Below, in pieces: positions 22,398-34,661 of a stretch of DNA of 64,000 nucleotides. The stretch spans positions 1 to 64,000 of the forward strand of contig MU400694.1 in NCBI GenBank assembly GCA_022578965.1, written 5' to 3'. This DNA is from Xylaria sp. FL1777 (Eukaryota > Ascomycota > Sordariomycetes > Xylariales > Xylariaceae). How positions within the stretch are numbered: the stretch's first letter is position 1; every line of letters begins with the position of its first letter. The translations under genes were made by a program, and so were the position numbers. The notes beneath the pieces were generated by a model. The model was not told the origin of the DNA. It ran no database searches and saw only the letters and a list, made by a program, of their open reading frames with translations.

Positions 22398-23721
22398 CGT
22401 GAGAACAACTTGAGGGATGAACTAGGTAGACTAAGTTGTTGAGAGCCCGGAGCGAGGCAATGATCTGCTTAAAATATATACTTTTTCATCTGCTCTTCTG
22501 CTTCTCCTTCCGTTTCCATGCTGGTGACCTGAACCCCCCGTCCTCTGTTTACCCCCTTTCATTTTCCACTTCCAGCAATTCGCAGCTTCTAGCAATATCA
22601 CCTCGCCGCGGCCGTGCAGTTCGACGAAACATCCTTGACCTGGACGGGTGGCAAGCCGCGACCTGCGTTGGGCAGGTAGGTAGTAGAGTCGACTAACTGA
22701 ATGGGTCGACAGCCAAGACGACGTTGCTTCCAATGCACCCCACGATCTGTACTCCTCTTGCCCCCGAGCGGAATCTTACTGGTCCGGATGCCGCCCTGCG
22801 TCGTCCTGCCATCTCGATCGGGACGTCGGAGACGCAAGGTCACCACCTTATGGGATTTTCCCAACTCCAAAGTTTGGTGAGCGCCTACATGGTACTTTTG
22901 TCTCCCCACCATTAACTCAATTTCCATCCCTGTTGCTCGAACGGATGAAGAAGGAGCAAGAGTCTCCCGACCGCCTGATCTGGCGAGAGTCAGAGCATGA
23001 TGGTGTCGTTTTTGGCGCGCGCGAAGTGGGATGACTACTGCCCGCCCTGTGGATTGTTGACTTTGCTGGCTGTGCCGGTCGGTTAAGGTATCCAGAATAA
23101 TTATACAAATTCGAGTAAATGGCGTCGGAATTCGACGTGGAGGGCCCGAGAGAGCGAGAGCGAGGTTATATAAGCCTGCAAACCCGCCGCGGTCTTCCAC
23201 TGCTATCGATAATGCTGCGATGGTAAGCTTGGTAATATCGTGTGATTGGCCGTGGACAAGATTCTTAGACAGGTATTACATTTAAAATTTCGTGTTATGC
23301 TTTGTACTGGAGTACTTAATCTTAAGATAAATGTAAACTGTGTGCAGTTAGGAGTGCTTCAAGTCAGATGAGGCTTGAACGACGTAGCTAAGTAAACGGT
23401 TCTGACTGACTCGGGTAGTAGTAATCATGAACGGGTTCTTCAATTGGAAATTTTGAAACATGAAACGATGTTATCGACTTGTTATAATTATTCCCGCTTG
23501 TATGCGATTCATTGAAGTTCCCTGCCTACTACTGTTGAGCTCGATTATCTACTTTATTAACTCTTAAAAGTGAAGCTCTCCTGTTATCCTGCCAGTAGTG
23601 GGTGAGTCAAAGTCGTTTAAACTTGTACCGTCAGTTAATTGCTTCACGCGGTAAAAACATTAACACTGGTTACATAATGATGAATATATACATATATAGT
23701 ATCTATGATAGAATCCCAGAA
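22398..23721. other. Intergenic, secreted-protein promoter and lunapark 3' flank
   Basis: No supported gene. The ORF on the minus strand at 22598-23200 is arginine/serine-rich without family features and overlaps the likely promoter and 5' UTR of the secreted-protein gene. A TATA-like ttatataag occurs near 23165. Confidence 0.4.
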
Positions 23722-25017
23722 CTACGGCACCATCTGCGACTTTTTATCACGTCTCTTTGCCCGAAACTCTTGCATGTTGCGCCTCGTCTCCGCCTCGCTC
23801 TGGGTATTGTCGTCGCCCTCCCCTTCGACCTTTACCACATCACTGGATCGATCACTCTCTCTTTCGTCGGTGCTCCTACTCTCATCGCGAAACGTCTTCT
23901 TGCCACCCAATACCTCTTGTATGATCTTTTTACCCTCGTCCATTTCGCCGTTGGTGGCTCCACAGCCCATACATTTCCAAGCCCCGAGCTCAGCTACATT
24001 CTTTACCCCAGGGGGTGCTTGACCGTTAACAAGTCGGCACTTGTGACATATCAAAACGATGCGATTCTTGGGCGCTGTCTCGTCCTCGCCAAGCATAAGG
24101 TCCAAGATGCGGTCATACCAGCGAGGGGGTCCGGGATTCAACTCGTACTGATTGTAAGTTGGTGGAAGGGGTCCCGCATTGGGAGCGAATTCTTCGATTG
24201 GTTGGTGTTGTGGCGATGATGGGATTGGCTCGAGACTCGGGCTCGAAAACTGGCCGTGCCGGTTCGGAGGCAGACCCGAAGCAGTTGAAGGCCTTTGAAT
24301 GTTGGCAGTAGGGGGCGGAGGAAGGTGTGTTCTTCCGGTGAGATGACTGGAGTCGATACTTTGACGATGTTTCTTCCTCGAGCCATCGTGGTCTGGTGTC
24401 GGGGCCCCGTCGTTTGCATCCTTCTGCTTCTTTGCCTTGTTCCGCTTCTCGCTCGAGCCTCCGTATTTCTCGAGTAATTCGAGGGTTGAATCATATCTGG
24501 TAGCGTCCTTGAGCTTTTGAATGGTCTTGGCGCGCTCTTCTTGCCGGGCCTTGAGACGGGACTCGAGGCTATCTAATCGGAAACTGTAGTATTCGTTGGC
24601 GACTGTTCGGACGACGTAGATGCTAGTCTGGAAGTCAGCATGGCATCCCAGAGTGAGCGGCTGACAGGGTGGTGGCTCTCACAGCACGGGCCCGCCGGCC
24701 ATACCGGTCCATTCCCAGGGACCTAGGTTCTGCCATCCCACCACCAGAGTCAAGACAATGGCGTAGACCAGGTATCCGAAGGCGAGATAGAGGGTCCACA
24801 AGAGCTTGATGCGGCGGGAGCTGTTGCGCACTTGCTCTAGCTGGGCTTGGGTATTTGTGATCTTGGTGGAGAGGGTCGCGAGGGTCTTCTCAAACTCGGC
24901 TGGGGAAAGGCCATCACCCTGCTCACGAGGAAGAGAGATTAGTGATGGGTGACAAGTTTCTCTGCGTGGACGAGGGATCGGGCTTGAGCTTACCTTCCAG
25001 GGCCAAAGCGACACCAT
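23722..25017 (-). CDS. LNP1: Lunapark-family ER network protein
   Basis: Stabilises three-way junctions of tubular endoplasmic reticulum. Exons on the minus strand: 25017-24994, 24918-24683, 24622-23722 (introns 75 and 60 bp); 386 residues. The tiny first exon encodes MVSLWPWK, the usual start of fungal lunaparks. Two membrane segments (about 46-68 and 76-96) are followed by a coiled coil with the family motif IQKLKDATRYDSTLELLEKY, a Pro/Ser-rich linker, WYDRILDLMLGEDE, and the zinc ribbon with Cys279, Cys282, Cys304 and Cys307 (CHKC...CMGC). The charged C-terminal tail is family-like. Divergent from the golgin gene with a 1.4-kb shared spacer, which may allow joint regulation of the two secretory-pathway genes. 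Complete by all visible criteria. Confidence 0.93.
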
Positions 25018-26394
25018 GTTGTTGTCGGGTTGATGTCAAGGGCTGAATTACAAGACCATGGCGGAAGTTTATATTGTTTATACCTTCGAGAGGGCGAGAG
25101 GCGGGAGAGAGACAGGCGACTGGGGAAAAAAAGGCAAGACTACTGGGATGTAGTGGTATGTAGGAGAAAAATGTAGGAGAATGTAGGAGAGTGTAGGAGC
25201 CGAAAGAGAGAGAGAGAGGTAGAGGATAGCTTCAAGTTTGGTGGCTGCCTTGGGTACCTGACCTATACCTGTGCATCTACATGTAGGGAGGTATCTCGTG
25301 TAGCCATGTATCTACTACTGTAGTACGCAGTATAGGGGGTGGAAGGACTATGTAGTGTATGCGAGCTATCCAAGGCGGTGGGTATGTATATAAGGGTTTA
25401 CGAAGGTATTGTAACACAGAAAGGACGACAAAGAGAATAAAGAGAAGGGGAGACAATGTTGAGAGAATGTGATGATGTTCAATTTTGGTGGTGGTATTAT
25501 TGTTGTCATGAAGTGGAAATGTGGAAATCTGTAGGTGACCTACATGCAGGCTAGCTAGCTGTACCTGCTGTAGATGGGGCGGTGACGACAGAAATCAGCT
25601 GTGCTGGAACATGTGCCTAAGTAGGTAAATAGCGGGTAGATAGTGGGTATCCTACCTACAGTAGGTACCTAAAACATTTGCAACATGTAGGTACCTACCT
25701 AGGCAAGTAGGTATGTTTTAGGATGTTTTAGGTGAAGCCTTAGTGCTTCTTCCTTTATAAACCTTCTCTGTAGCCAATAAGAACCTACCTAGGTACCTAT
25801 GTAGGTACCTTCTACGGGTAGAAATTAAGTAGGTATACGGGAGGTAGGTACACGCACGCCGTACGCCTAGAAGGTCCCTCTCCATAAGATGTATACATGT
25901 ACATACACGTGCAAGTGTTATCCATGGGCAGGGTCAGTGTCGTTGGCGGCCGGTTTGAATCTGAATCTGACATCTTCATCATTCGAACCCAGCCTTAGGT
26001 AGTATCTGACCTTGACCATTTCGACGGATGGCTCGTGAGTTATAGAGCAGATGATTCCCGATAATTCCGAGCTCCTCTCGTACTCTTCTTATTGTAATAC
26101 CCGAGTCTTCGTATCCCTCAATTATCCGCATACATATTGCCGTCCCCCCTTTGAATCGCTGCTGAGGTGACGCCTTTCCATCTCTGAGCCATCTGACCAA
26201 AGCCCCATCATCGACCCCCACCGATACCGCCCTACCTGCGATTTGCGAGAAGTTGTACACGTTGTACGCACTTTGGGCCAGCTTGGCGCATGGAGGCGAG
26301 TCACGTTGCTGGTTCCCAGGGCGCGTCTGAGAAGAGAAGAGACGAGGCAGGCGAGACGAAGACAAGGAAAAAGGGCGAGGTTGAATAAGCCATC
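25018..26394. promoter_or_regulatory. Divergent promoter region with TAGGTACCTA-type repeats
   Basis: Shared upstream region of lunapark (minus) and golgin (plus). It holds a tgtaggaga-type tandem repeat at about 25158-25200, a purine-rich tract near 25207-25222, and a dense cluster of TAGGTA/TACCTA palindromes between about 25610 and 25860. An ORF on the minus strand at 25979-26365 lies in the presumed golgin 5' leader and matches nothing. No specific factor site is claimed. Confidence 0.45.
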
Positions 26395-29300
26395 ATGTTT
26401 TCTGTAAGAGCCATTACAATCTCATTCGCCAGCTTGACTCCCTGCTGAACAATCCTCGCGCCACTTTTGTAGAGAATCAAAGATGCCCTCGACCGCACCA
26501 TAGCTGAGGAGCAGGCCCGCCATAAGGTTTCTGGTGAGCAGAAAGTAGGTGTTAAGAAGCCCGCCCAAGGCAACCCTACGAATTCAGATCCTGCCGTCTT
26601 CGAGGCTGCCTTCAAGCTCGAGGATGACCCCGACAGCTCCAGTCCCTCTCCTACCCCGAGGCCCGCCGCGCCTAAGGAGGCTACGAAGCTCGACGCCAAT
26701 GACCCTTCCTCTGAAACTAAGAACTCGACACAAGGTCAAAATGGCGACAGTAACAAGGCTTCGGGCACCCTTACACTAGGGTCACTCGATGAGCCTACGC
26801 TGGCACCTGAGGTCAAGGTGAAGCTGAGGAGGCTGAACAGGCTAGAGGCGACATACGTGGGTAAGCGATAATCCTATTATGTTAAGGTTTTGGACGCCTG
26901 ACTAATATGCGCTTGGTCATAGATCTCCTACGCTCCTATCGGATAGCGCATTCAAGGGTAGCGGTGATTGATCGCTTTGAACGTGCACTTCGAGAAAACA
27001 CTCCGCTAAATACCATCAAGGAGCCAGATGCCTTTGTTGAATATATGTACCAGTTGAACCTGCAGAGTGACATGGTCGTGAAGGAGTTGAAGCGTGTCTC
27101 CGCTGACAAAGACGGCCAGCAGAAGAGACTCGCGGATTCTGAAAAGGAGATTGCCACCTTAAGATATGAGATAGCTACTCTTGAGGCTGCAAAGGGGGAT
27201 AAACCCGCCGCACCGCTGGATGAGGCGGATGGCAAGGCTGCAGAGAGGGGGGTTGAAGGCGAAGACATGTTCTCTTACGATGACGAGATTCCTAAACTCC
27301 AAGCTGAGTTGCTGTCAAAGGATGAGCAGATCGCAAAACTAACCTCGGAAGTCGATACACTGAAACGAGACTTAACTGTGGGTAAAGAAACATCTGCAGG
27401 AGAGTTCGAAGAGGCTGTACTCAATATGGAAAGAATGCGAGTTGATATGGAGGCGGACAAGACGAGTTTTAATGCTACGCTTGCGGCCAAGAAGGTCGAA
27501 ATTGATACATTAAAAGCCTCTATTAAAGAACAGGAGGCTGAGCTCGAAGAGTTCAAGTCAGCTGTACAGGCGGAGAAGGGGCCGTTGGATGATCCGTCAG
27601 CTACACCAACAGCATTACCAGCTCCAACCGCCGGCTCGGCCAAAAAGAAGAACAAAAAAAAGAATAGGAAGAAGGGTGGCGCCTCTCATATACTTACAGA
27701 TACCGCGCCTAGTGAAACGTCAGAGCACCCACAACTCTCTCCCCTCGAAAATCCGGAGACTGAAGCCCTCAGGGCCGAAGTCTCCAAACTCAAAGGGGAG
27801 ATTATTGAAAAGGACTCGCGGATTGACAAGTTATCTAACCAGAGAAAGACTGAGGAGGATCTTCGTGAAGAGATAGAGAACATGCAAGAGAACCTCATCA
27901 ACATTGGCCAGGATCACGTTGAAGCGAAGGAGCGGATTAAAGAACTTGAGAATGAAAAGGCCGCACTCAAATCTCGCATTTCTGAATTGGAAAAGGAACT
28001 TGCCAGCTCCATGGAAACCACTAAACAGGCAGAGTCCACCTCTAATCTGCTGGCTGAATATGACTCGATAAAAAAGGAATTCGACGAATTAAAGGTCCGA
28101 TCCCGGGCACTTGAATCTGACTTGGGTGCTGCGCAGAAGCTTGCCCAGGAGCGATTCGAAAAGCTTACATTTTCTAAGGATCTATTAGCTAAAATCCAGC
28201 CTGAGCTCAAGACACTTCGGCAAGATTCCGCCGCCTTGAAGACTACTCGCGAAGAGCTTGTGACGAAACAAAATGAACTACGTGCTCTTGAGAAACGGGA
28301 GAAGGAGCTAAAGAACGAAATGAGTCGTGTCCAGCGCATCTCTGCCGACCGCGAATCTGAAATCAAACTACTTAACGACCGGCTAACTACCGAGAAGACG
28401 TCTCGTGCAAAATTAGAAGACGAGAAGCGGACTTTGGGCCGCGATTATCGGCGCTCAGAAGCTGAGAAAATTGAGATAGCTGCAAAGGCAGAGAAGACTG
28501 GCTGGGAACTCGAGAAAGTACAGTTTGAGTTGTCTTGTCTACAACCCAAGGTCAAGGGGCTCGAGGAGGAAGTTGCCAAGTTAACGAAGGAGAAAAATGT
28601 TACTCAGGAGGACATTGATTTGAAGACGCAACAATACAACAATGCTCAAGGCCTATTAACTTCGATGCGTGATCAAATCACAGAATTATCGATGCAGCTA
28701 AAAGAGGCACAAAATCAAGCTGAGAGCCTAGAAGAAGAACTAGCAGAGGTGCAGAAGCATCTTGCTGAGAGAACACGTGAAGGAGAGACTATGCGCCGAA
28801 TGCTGGCAGACGTGGACGAACAAGCCGATGCCAAAGTTCGCGAGATGAAATCTCGATTGGAGACGGCGATTGAAGACCGTGACCGTCTCGAAGACGAATC
28901 CTCAACCGTCGCTCGACGGCGCGCTCGCGAAGCCGAAGAACTCAAGACCAAAGTGCGTGAGTTAGAACGTGAAGTCAAAGCTCTAGGTAACGAAAAGGAC
29001 GACCTCGAAGCACGCGAAAGGGAATGGCGCCGACGACGGGAAGAATTGGAGCAAATTGAGGAGAAGGCCACGGCCGAAACTGAGGACATGCGCTCCACCG
29101 TCTCGAGTCTCCGTTCAGCCCTCGATGCATCTGAGCAACAGGTTCGCGACGCAGAGAAGCAAAAGACAGACCTAAGGAAGCTTTTGGATGAAGCTCGGGG
29201 CCGATATGAAAGAGCTAATAAGGAACTCAAAGGTGTACAGTCTAGGCTCAACCTCGGCAGCGGGTCCAATGTGGCAAGCAGTGGGAGATCCAGTATAGAC

Positions 29301-29504
29301 TCTACGAGAAGTGGCTTGAATACCTCACCTTCCAAGGGGTTACATGGCGGACCTGATATTGCGTATCTCAAGACCATATTCTTACAGTTTCTTGAGGTTA
29401 AGGATGACAAAGTACGGTCACAGCTAGTGCCCGTACTAGGCAAATTGCTTGGACTTGATAAGTATGATCCCCACTCACATACCCATCCTCCAGCCGGTAA
29501 CTAA
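26395..29504 (+). CDS. IMH1: GRIP-domain golgin (IMH1-like)
   Basis: Tethers vesicles at the trans-Golgi through Arl1 binding. Three exons: 26395-26403 (MFS only), 26473-26860, 26923-29504; introns 69 and 62 bp; 992 residues. The spliced start MFS-RIKDALDRTIAEEQAR is the conserved golgin N-terminus and fixes the 9-nt first exon. A disordered acidic/Ser-Pro stretch leads to YVDLLRSYRIAHSRV, also conserved. Most of the protein (about 190-880) is coiled coil rich in Glu, Lys and Leu, interrupted by a basic patch (AKKKNKKKNRKK). The C-terminus holds the GRIP domain, DIAYLKTIFLQFLE with the Arl1-contacting Tyr at residue 947, then VRSQLVPVLGKLLGL. Divergent from lunapark. No defects seen. Confidence 0.94.
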
Positions 29505-30365
29505 CAACCTCAGAAATGAACAAGAGAAATGGATGCAAGCCGTTCAGCACCGGCATAAATAGGGAAGATAGCACCTAGGTCTTGGGGGTTTGAGGTAGTC
29601 AAGGGACCTGGCAACGACTGCTGGTATGTATTAATACAAAAGTTGCATAGCGAGGGGAGTTGGTACACATTGTACGCCTTTCTTAGAAAGCGCCTTTGGC
29701 TTATATTCATGTACAAGGTAGTGGGCCGGGTTGCACTATACATTATGTGTCTATGGTATTGTCGGCCATAGCGTTCAACGGGCAACCATTCAGCATCCAT
29801 GTGTCCTCGAATCGATTATCTCGTGCATGTCAGACCTCGGTCGGGTTGATCAGTCGCCTCCGATCAAAGTCCGGTCCGGAGCGGAAGTACGCGGCTTATC
29901 TAACTTAGTCGAGATAGCTTAGGCGATCTTTGTATTTTGCATTCGGGGCGTGTGGTTTTGGAAAGATGTCAGGTGATCAGTTAGGTAACCTCTCTCTTCT
30001 GTGGACTATTTGTGAATCGCGTAATACCTATACATCTAGATTCTAGGCTAATTTGTGAAAGCTCAGATCTCCGATGAGGGGTTATATATAAGACGGTCGC
30101 CGAGACTCATGTAAAGATTACGGAGGCATACTCCCATGCTAATGTAGTGACATTCCGTGATCGTCTTTATAATCCCCACCCCCGCCTAGTAACGGGATTA
30201 ACGATTCAGGTGTAAATGACTATTATATAGTCCAAGCCACCATCTAGGCGAAAAGCAACACGTACCCGAAGCTTCAGGGTAATACTTATTGTAGTAGTTT
30301 ATACACCCTAGCATACTACCTTCGGCCGAATCACGGGGGTAAATTATCTCATCCTCGAGCGCATC
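29505..30365. other. Intergenic, no gene seen
   Basis: 3' flank of the golgin gene and upstream region of the CoA-transferase gene. Short ORFs on both strands have no recognisable features. Confidence 0.4.
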
Positions 30366-31868
30366 ATGATTGACCGCAAGGCCTTCACATCTTTCGACAT
30401 AGTCAAAGAAATATGGACACACCTTGATCTGCCACCCTCGGCGCTCGCCTCCCTTTCTCTCCCAGGAGCCTCGAGGCACCCGGTGGTGCCCTCATCTTTC
30501 AAGATCGGACCTCTCGCGCAAAGCACCATTGCGCTCTCGGCCGTGGCCGCCGCCGTAGCGCACTCTACACGCACTCGCTCGGGCCAAGCCATCCCGCGGA
30601 CCACGGTTCCCCTCCGGCATGCCGTCCTCGAGTTCCACTGCGAGCGACTCTACAGCCTCGCCGGCAAGCCGCCGGCCGAAAGCTGGGGCCCCATAGGCGG
30701 CCTACATCCCACGGCCGACGGCTACGTGCGCATCCATGACAACTTCCCTCATCATCGCCACGGCGCGCTCGCTCTCCTCGGCCTGCCTGAGACGTGCGTC
30801 GACCGCGCCGCCGTGGACGAGCGCACGCGCGCATGGAAGAGCGTCGACCTGGAAACCGTGGGCACCGAGCAGAAGGGTCTCGCGATCTATGCTCTACGAA
30901 CCTTTGCGGAATGGGACGCGCTGCCCCAGGCGCGGTCCGTCCCCGATATACCGGTGGCTGTACGACGGGTCGACATCCCGCTCTCGGAATCCCAAACCCC
31001 CAGACGTGACCTCGGTGGGCGTGGCTCGAGGTGTCTTTCGGGCCTCCGCGTCCTCGAGTTCAGCCGCATCATCGCCGCCCCAGTAGCCGGGAAGACCCTC
31101 GCCGCCCACGGCGCCGACGTCCTCTGGGTCACATCCCCGCGACTGCCGGACCTGCCGGGCCTGGACCGCGAGCTCGCGCGCGGGAAGCGCAGCGTGCACC
31201 TCGATCTCGACGACGCGGACGATAGGGTGCGGGCGCTGCAGCTCGCGCGCGAGGCGGACGTTGTCTTGCAGGGGTATCGGCCTGGCAGTCTTGCGGCGCG
31301 CGGGCTGGATGTCGAGCAGCTCGGAAAGGCCAATCCCGGGATCATCGTTGCGAATCTGTCTGCTTTTGGGCCCGAGGGGGAGTGGAGGGATAGACGCGGC
31401 TTTGACTCCCTCGTGCAGACGGCGTCCGGCATGAACGTTTCCGAGGCCGAACATCGCGGTCTCGGAGAGGTTGCTAGGGCCCTGCCGTTCCAGGCGCTGG
31501 ATCACGGCGCCGGCTTCTTGCTTGCTGCCGGGGTCTGTGCGGCTATTTATCAGCGGGAGAAGGATCGGAATGAGGGCCGGCGTGTGGGCGCGTATGTGGT
31601 TGATGTTTCTCTCGCGGGCGTGATGAAGTATCTGAGGAGTCTCGGACAGTATGAGGGGCAGTCTGGGTTCGAAGGCGACGATTATACTCTTCGCTGGGAG
31701 GACAGGGATAAGAGCGAGGAAGACCGGGCGTTCTTCGAGACAAGGCAGACGGAGTTTGGCGAGATGACGTTCTTGAGGCATAGTGCTAGTGTCGAGAATT
31801 TCGAGCCCGGATGGGATCTCATGCCGACGCCTTTGGGGTCGTGTGAAGCTGTTTGGTCCGGTTCGTGA
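30366..31868 (+). CDS. CoA-transferase family III (CaiB/BaiF) protein
   Basis: Single exon, 500 residues from the ATG at 30366. The N-terminal 220 residues are a degenerate first CaiB/BaiF half (GPIGGLHPTADGYVRIHDNF, HGALALLGLP). The second half starts LSGLRVLEFSRIIAAPVAGK, followed by AAHGADVLWV, ADVVLQGYRPGSLAARGL and FGPEGEWRDRRGFDSLVQ. Asp347 in GFDSLVQ aligns with the catalytic aspartate that forms the acyl anhydride with the substrate. The tail (FEPGWDLMPTPLGSCEAVW) is the usual fungal ending, so the protein looks complete. Members transfer CoA between carboxylic acids or racemise 2-methylacyl-CoAs; the substrate here is unknown. The coding GC is much higher than in its neighbours. Confidence 0.88.
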   Translation: MIDRKAFTSFDIVKEIWTHLDLPPSALASLSLPGASRHPVVPSSFKIGPLAQSTIALSAVAAAVAHSTRTRSGQAIPRTTVPLRHAVLEFHCERLYSLAGKPPAESWGPIGGLHPTADGYVRIHDNFPHHRHGALALLGLPETCVDRAAVDERTRAWKSVDLETVGTEQKGLAIYALRTFAEWDALPQARSVPDIPVAVRRVDIPLSESQTPRRDLGGRGSRCLSGLRVLEFSRIIAAPVAGKTLAAHGADVLWVTSPRLPDLPGLDRELARGKRSVHLDLDDADDRVRALQLAREADVVLQGYRPGSLAARGLDVEQLGKANPGIIVANLSAFGPEGEWRDRRGFDSLVQTASGMNVSEAEHRGLGEVARALPFQALDHGAGFLLAAGVCAAIYQREKDRNEGRRVGAYVVDVSLAGVMKYLRSLGQYEGQSGFEGDDYTLRWEDRDKSEEDRAFFETRQTEFGEMTFLRHSASVENFEPGWDLMPTPLGSCEAVWSGS

Positions 31869-32802
31869 GTACCACCGTATCAATATCTCTGGATTTCATG
31901 AGGAGGAGATATACCCGGAACCGCTAGATCTGTCTGGTATGATCGAAGCTTGCTGTCTTTGGGGGCGAGGTAAAGTATAGTATACCTAATGTATATACCA
32001 TCTATCATCGTGAAATCTCAACTTCACCTCGTTTGATAGATGTTCGTCTTTGTTTGTTTTATCAACGCATGGCTTGTCGTAGCTTATACCGTAATGGCTA
32101 TTCCTAGTTTCAAGCAATACACATATGATGAGGCCCAGGCGGGTGTACCTCTCTGGGACTTCAAGACTGACATTGGGGACTTCTCGTTTTGTACGGACAA
32201 ATACTGCTTCACTCCTAAGGGGCGTGTCTAACTACACCAATAGGATGGACTGGGGCTCCCTAGAACTGCTGGGAGGGGCACTCGGAGTCACATGAGGATT
32301 CAAATTCAGGAGGTGTTTCTCCCTAAAGACGATCTGCCCAAGTCCACGGTAGTATTGGCTAAGTATTATACGCCTTTAAAGTTTGGACTGTCATTAGAAC
32401 ACGACGCACAGCTCTGTATGACTGGGCATAAGGTCCACGTTGATAATCATTCAGTTCTTGTCTTTTGCAAGGCATAGAACAACATTTCTAGGATTGCAAT
32501 AATCATCTCCCTTTACCTAGCTTAGATATTGCTAATTCTATAATGTTTCTCCTCTTTTAACAAACTCAGAGTAAGATATTACTACTCTCAAAGAGAACGG
32601 GTCTACAACAAATCCCTACTAGAATAACGCTTTCAACACCTAAAGAGGGTGCACGCCTGTGAGGAGACTTTGAAAATCAACGGATAGGTGCAGCCAATCT
32701 TCTAGTCGGTGGTGTCACACAGCAGGCCGACGTGGCAGTCCAGAAAATTTTATTTCCAACGTGTCTACAGAATTTACTTCCATCTACTCATTCCAAAACT
32801 GT
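31869..32802. other. Intergenic with unresolved small ORFs
   Basis: Two ATG-started ORFs, 32040-32231 (63 codons, hydrophobic start like a signal peptide, then a Cys-containing segment) and 32292-32477 (61 codons, MRIQIQEVFLPKDDLP...), are close together and could be exons of a small secreted-protein gene, but no GT..AG pair that joins them in frame was found. They may also be a decayed gene. No family recognised. Confidence 0.3.
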
Positions 32803-34661
32803 ATGATTCCTACATCAACGAAGAGACGAGACAGACTTTCGTCTCAGTTCGCCGCTGCATTTTCCATGGCAAATGAGAATTGTGGAAACTTAGAGGGAGC
32901 AAGAATGTATGCCTTGCAAGATGTGCCGGGGAAAGGAAAGGGTCTCGTGGCAACCGACAAGATCTCCAAGGGCACACGAATTCTTTCTGAAGAGCCCATC
33001 ATTACAATAGCTAGCAATGGGATGACCAGCGAACGGCTACAGATCTCCATCTACCAGCAAGTCGCTTCTCTTAGCGAACACCAGCAGCGAGCCTTTCTCT
33101 CTATGCACAACATCCACCCATATGACGATGCTGCTGCGCGCTACCTCGGGATCTTCAAAACAAACTCCTTACCTGCTGAAGCTGTCGGAGAAAAAAGGGC
33201 AATTTTCCTAGAAGCATGCCGCATCAATCATGCCTGCGATAATAACGCACAGAAGAGCTGGAACGATAATATCAAACGGCACACAGTGCATGCCTTGAGA
33301 GATATTGACAAAGGCGAAGAGATCACGATAACCTACATAGGCCCTCTCAAGAACCGTGAAGCTCGGCAGAAGGTTCTTCAGGAAAGTTTCGGCTTTACAT
33401 GTATGTGCCGCCTCTGCTCCTTACCGCCAGATCAGAGTCAGGAAAGCGACAGGAGATTGGAGGAGATTCACCGCTTGGATGGTGTCATCGACCAACTCGG
33501 TATAGAGGGGATTTTGGTATCCCCTCTCCGGACCCTCCGCTACTTTGATCAACAGGTACATCTCTATCGCGATCAAGGAAGAGAGGACGTTGGTTTCGCA
33601 CAGGCTTTTGTCAATGCCGCTCAGCTTGTTATCGCCAATAGCGACTTAGCGAGGGGACGCATCTTCGTAGAGAAGGCAGCGTCTGCTTGGAAGATTCTCG
33701 TTGGCGGTGACGACACGGAATCTATTAGGCATGAAGCTCTGGCACAAGACCCCTCGAAGTACGAGCTATACGGAGTCTCAATGAAGTGGGTGACGAAAGT
33801 GGATGAAACCCCGCAAGGACTTGACCCAAGCGACTTCGAAGACTGGCTTTGGAGGAGGGAGAAGCCAAATGGCCCGGGGAATCTGCGGCGCCGCGCAATC
33901 TTCCCCGGGTTCATTGACCTCCTAGACGAGAACGCCATTGACCTGGAGTTCTATGAGAGCAACAACACGGAATCTTACCAACCACGGCGCCATTGGTGCT
34001 TCTTAGCCGAGATTGTGGATTTCGCCACACTCTTTCGTCTGCAGATGGAAATCAAGGACGTTGATGGTACAAAAATTCCGCTGTACTTCTATACTAGCAG
34101 CCGAGGCCGTGAGTTGGATCCTGCGCAAGTTAAACAGGGGCACACGGTCGCCATTCTCTACGCAGAGCGTCACCAATTTATGTCCTGTGAATCCGGCATC
34201 CGTCATGAGGATCCCCGGATGATTAAGGTATTAATACAGTAATTGTCAATCAAGCTTGATTCAGGTTCGCTAACCGAACGCGACGTCATATAGATCTTCC
34301 CACTATCACTGGATAAGTTGCTAGCGTTGAGCGACCAGTTCCAACAGTTCTCGACAGAGCTTGATGGTATTAGAATGTGTCACGGGTGTGGTAAGAAGGC
34401 AGCCTCTCTACAACGATGCGGCAAATGCTTGTCTTTCTGGTATTGCGATAGGGTAAGACTGCCATTGAAGATCATCTCTTATTATGTTGACTTGGATGCT
34501 AATGTGAGTGTGATAAGGCCTGTCAAGTAGCTGGCTGGAACGAGAAAGGTCACAAGGCTGATTGCAAGCTCCTCAAAGATCCCGATTTGCGAGGATTGTT
34601 CGTTTTCAATTGGGACAAATTTGATAACCACATTCGATTTCCTTTAATGAATAATATTTAA
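32803..34661 (+). CDS. SET-domain protein with C-terminal MYND zinc finger
   Basis: Three exons: 32803-34227, 34294-34452, 34518-34661 (introns 66 and 65 bp, both phase 0); 575 residues. The first in-frame ATG is 32803; the frame is open a little further upstream without one. The SET domain runs from about residue 40 (KGKGLVATDKISKGTRIL) through RINHACDNN (Asn142, His143, Cys145) and GEEITITYIG to the post-SET cysteines in FTCMCRLCSLP. A helical region and a variable segment follow. Exons 2-3 encode a MYND finger: CHGCGKKAASLQRC, CGKC, WYCDRACQVAGW, HKADC. SMYD proteins normally have MYND inserted inside SET; here it follows SET by some 330 residues, an arrangement seen in some fungal SET proteins. 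Probably a protein-lysine methyltransferase; substrate unknown. It converges with the beta-lactamase-like gene. Confidence 0.9.

Noticed and set aside
22598..23200. 200-codon minus-strand ORF
   Set aside because: Basic, low-information sequence over a probable promoter; no domain seen.
25979..26365. 128-codon ORF on the minus strand upstream of the golgin
   Set aside because: Lies in the golgin leader, no recognisable family, no codon-bias support.
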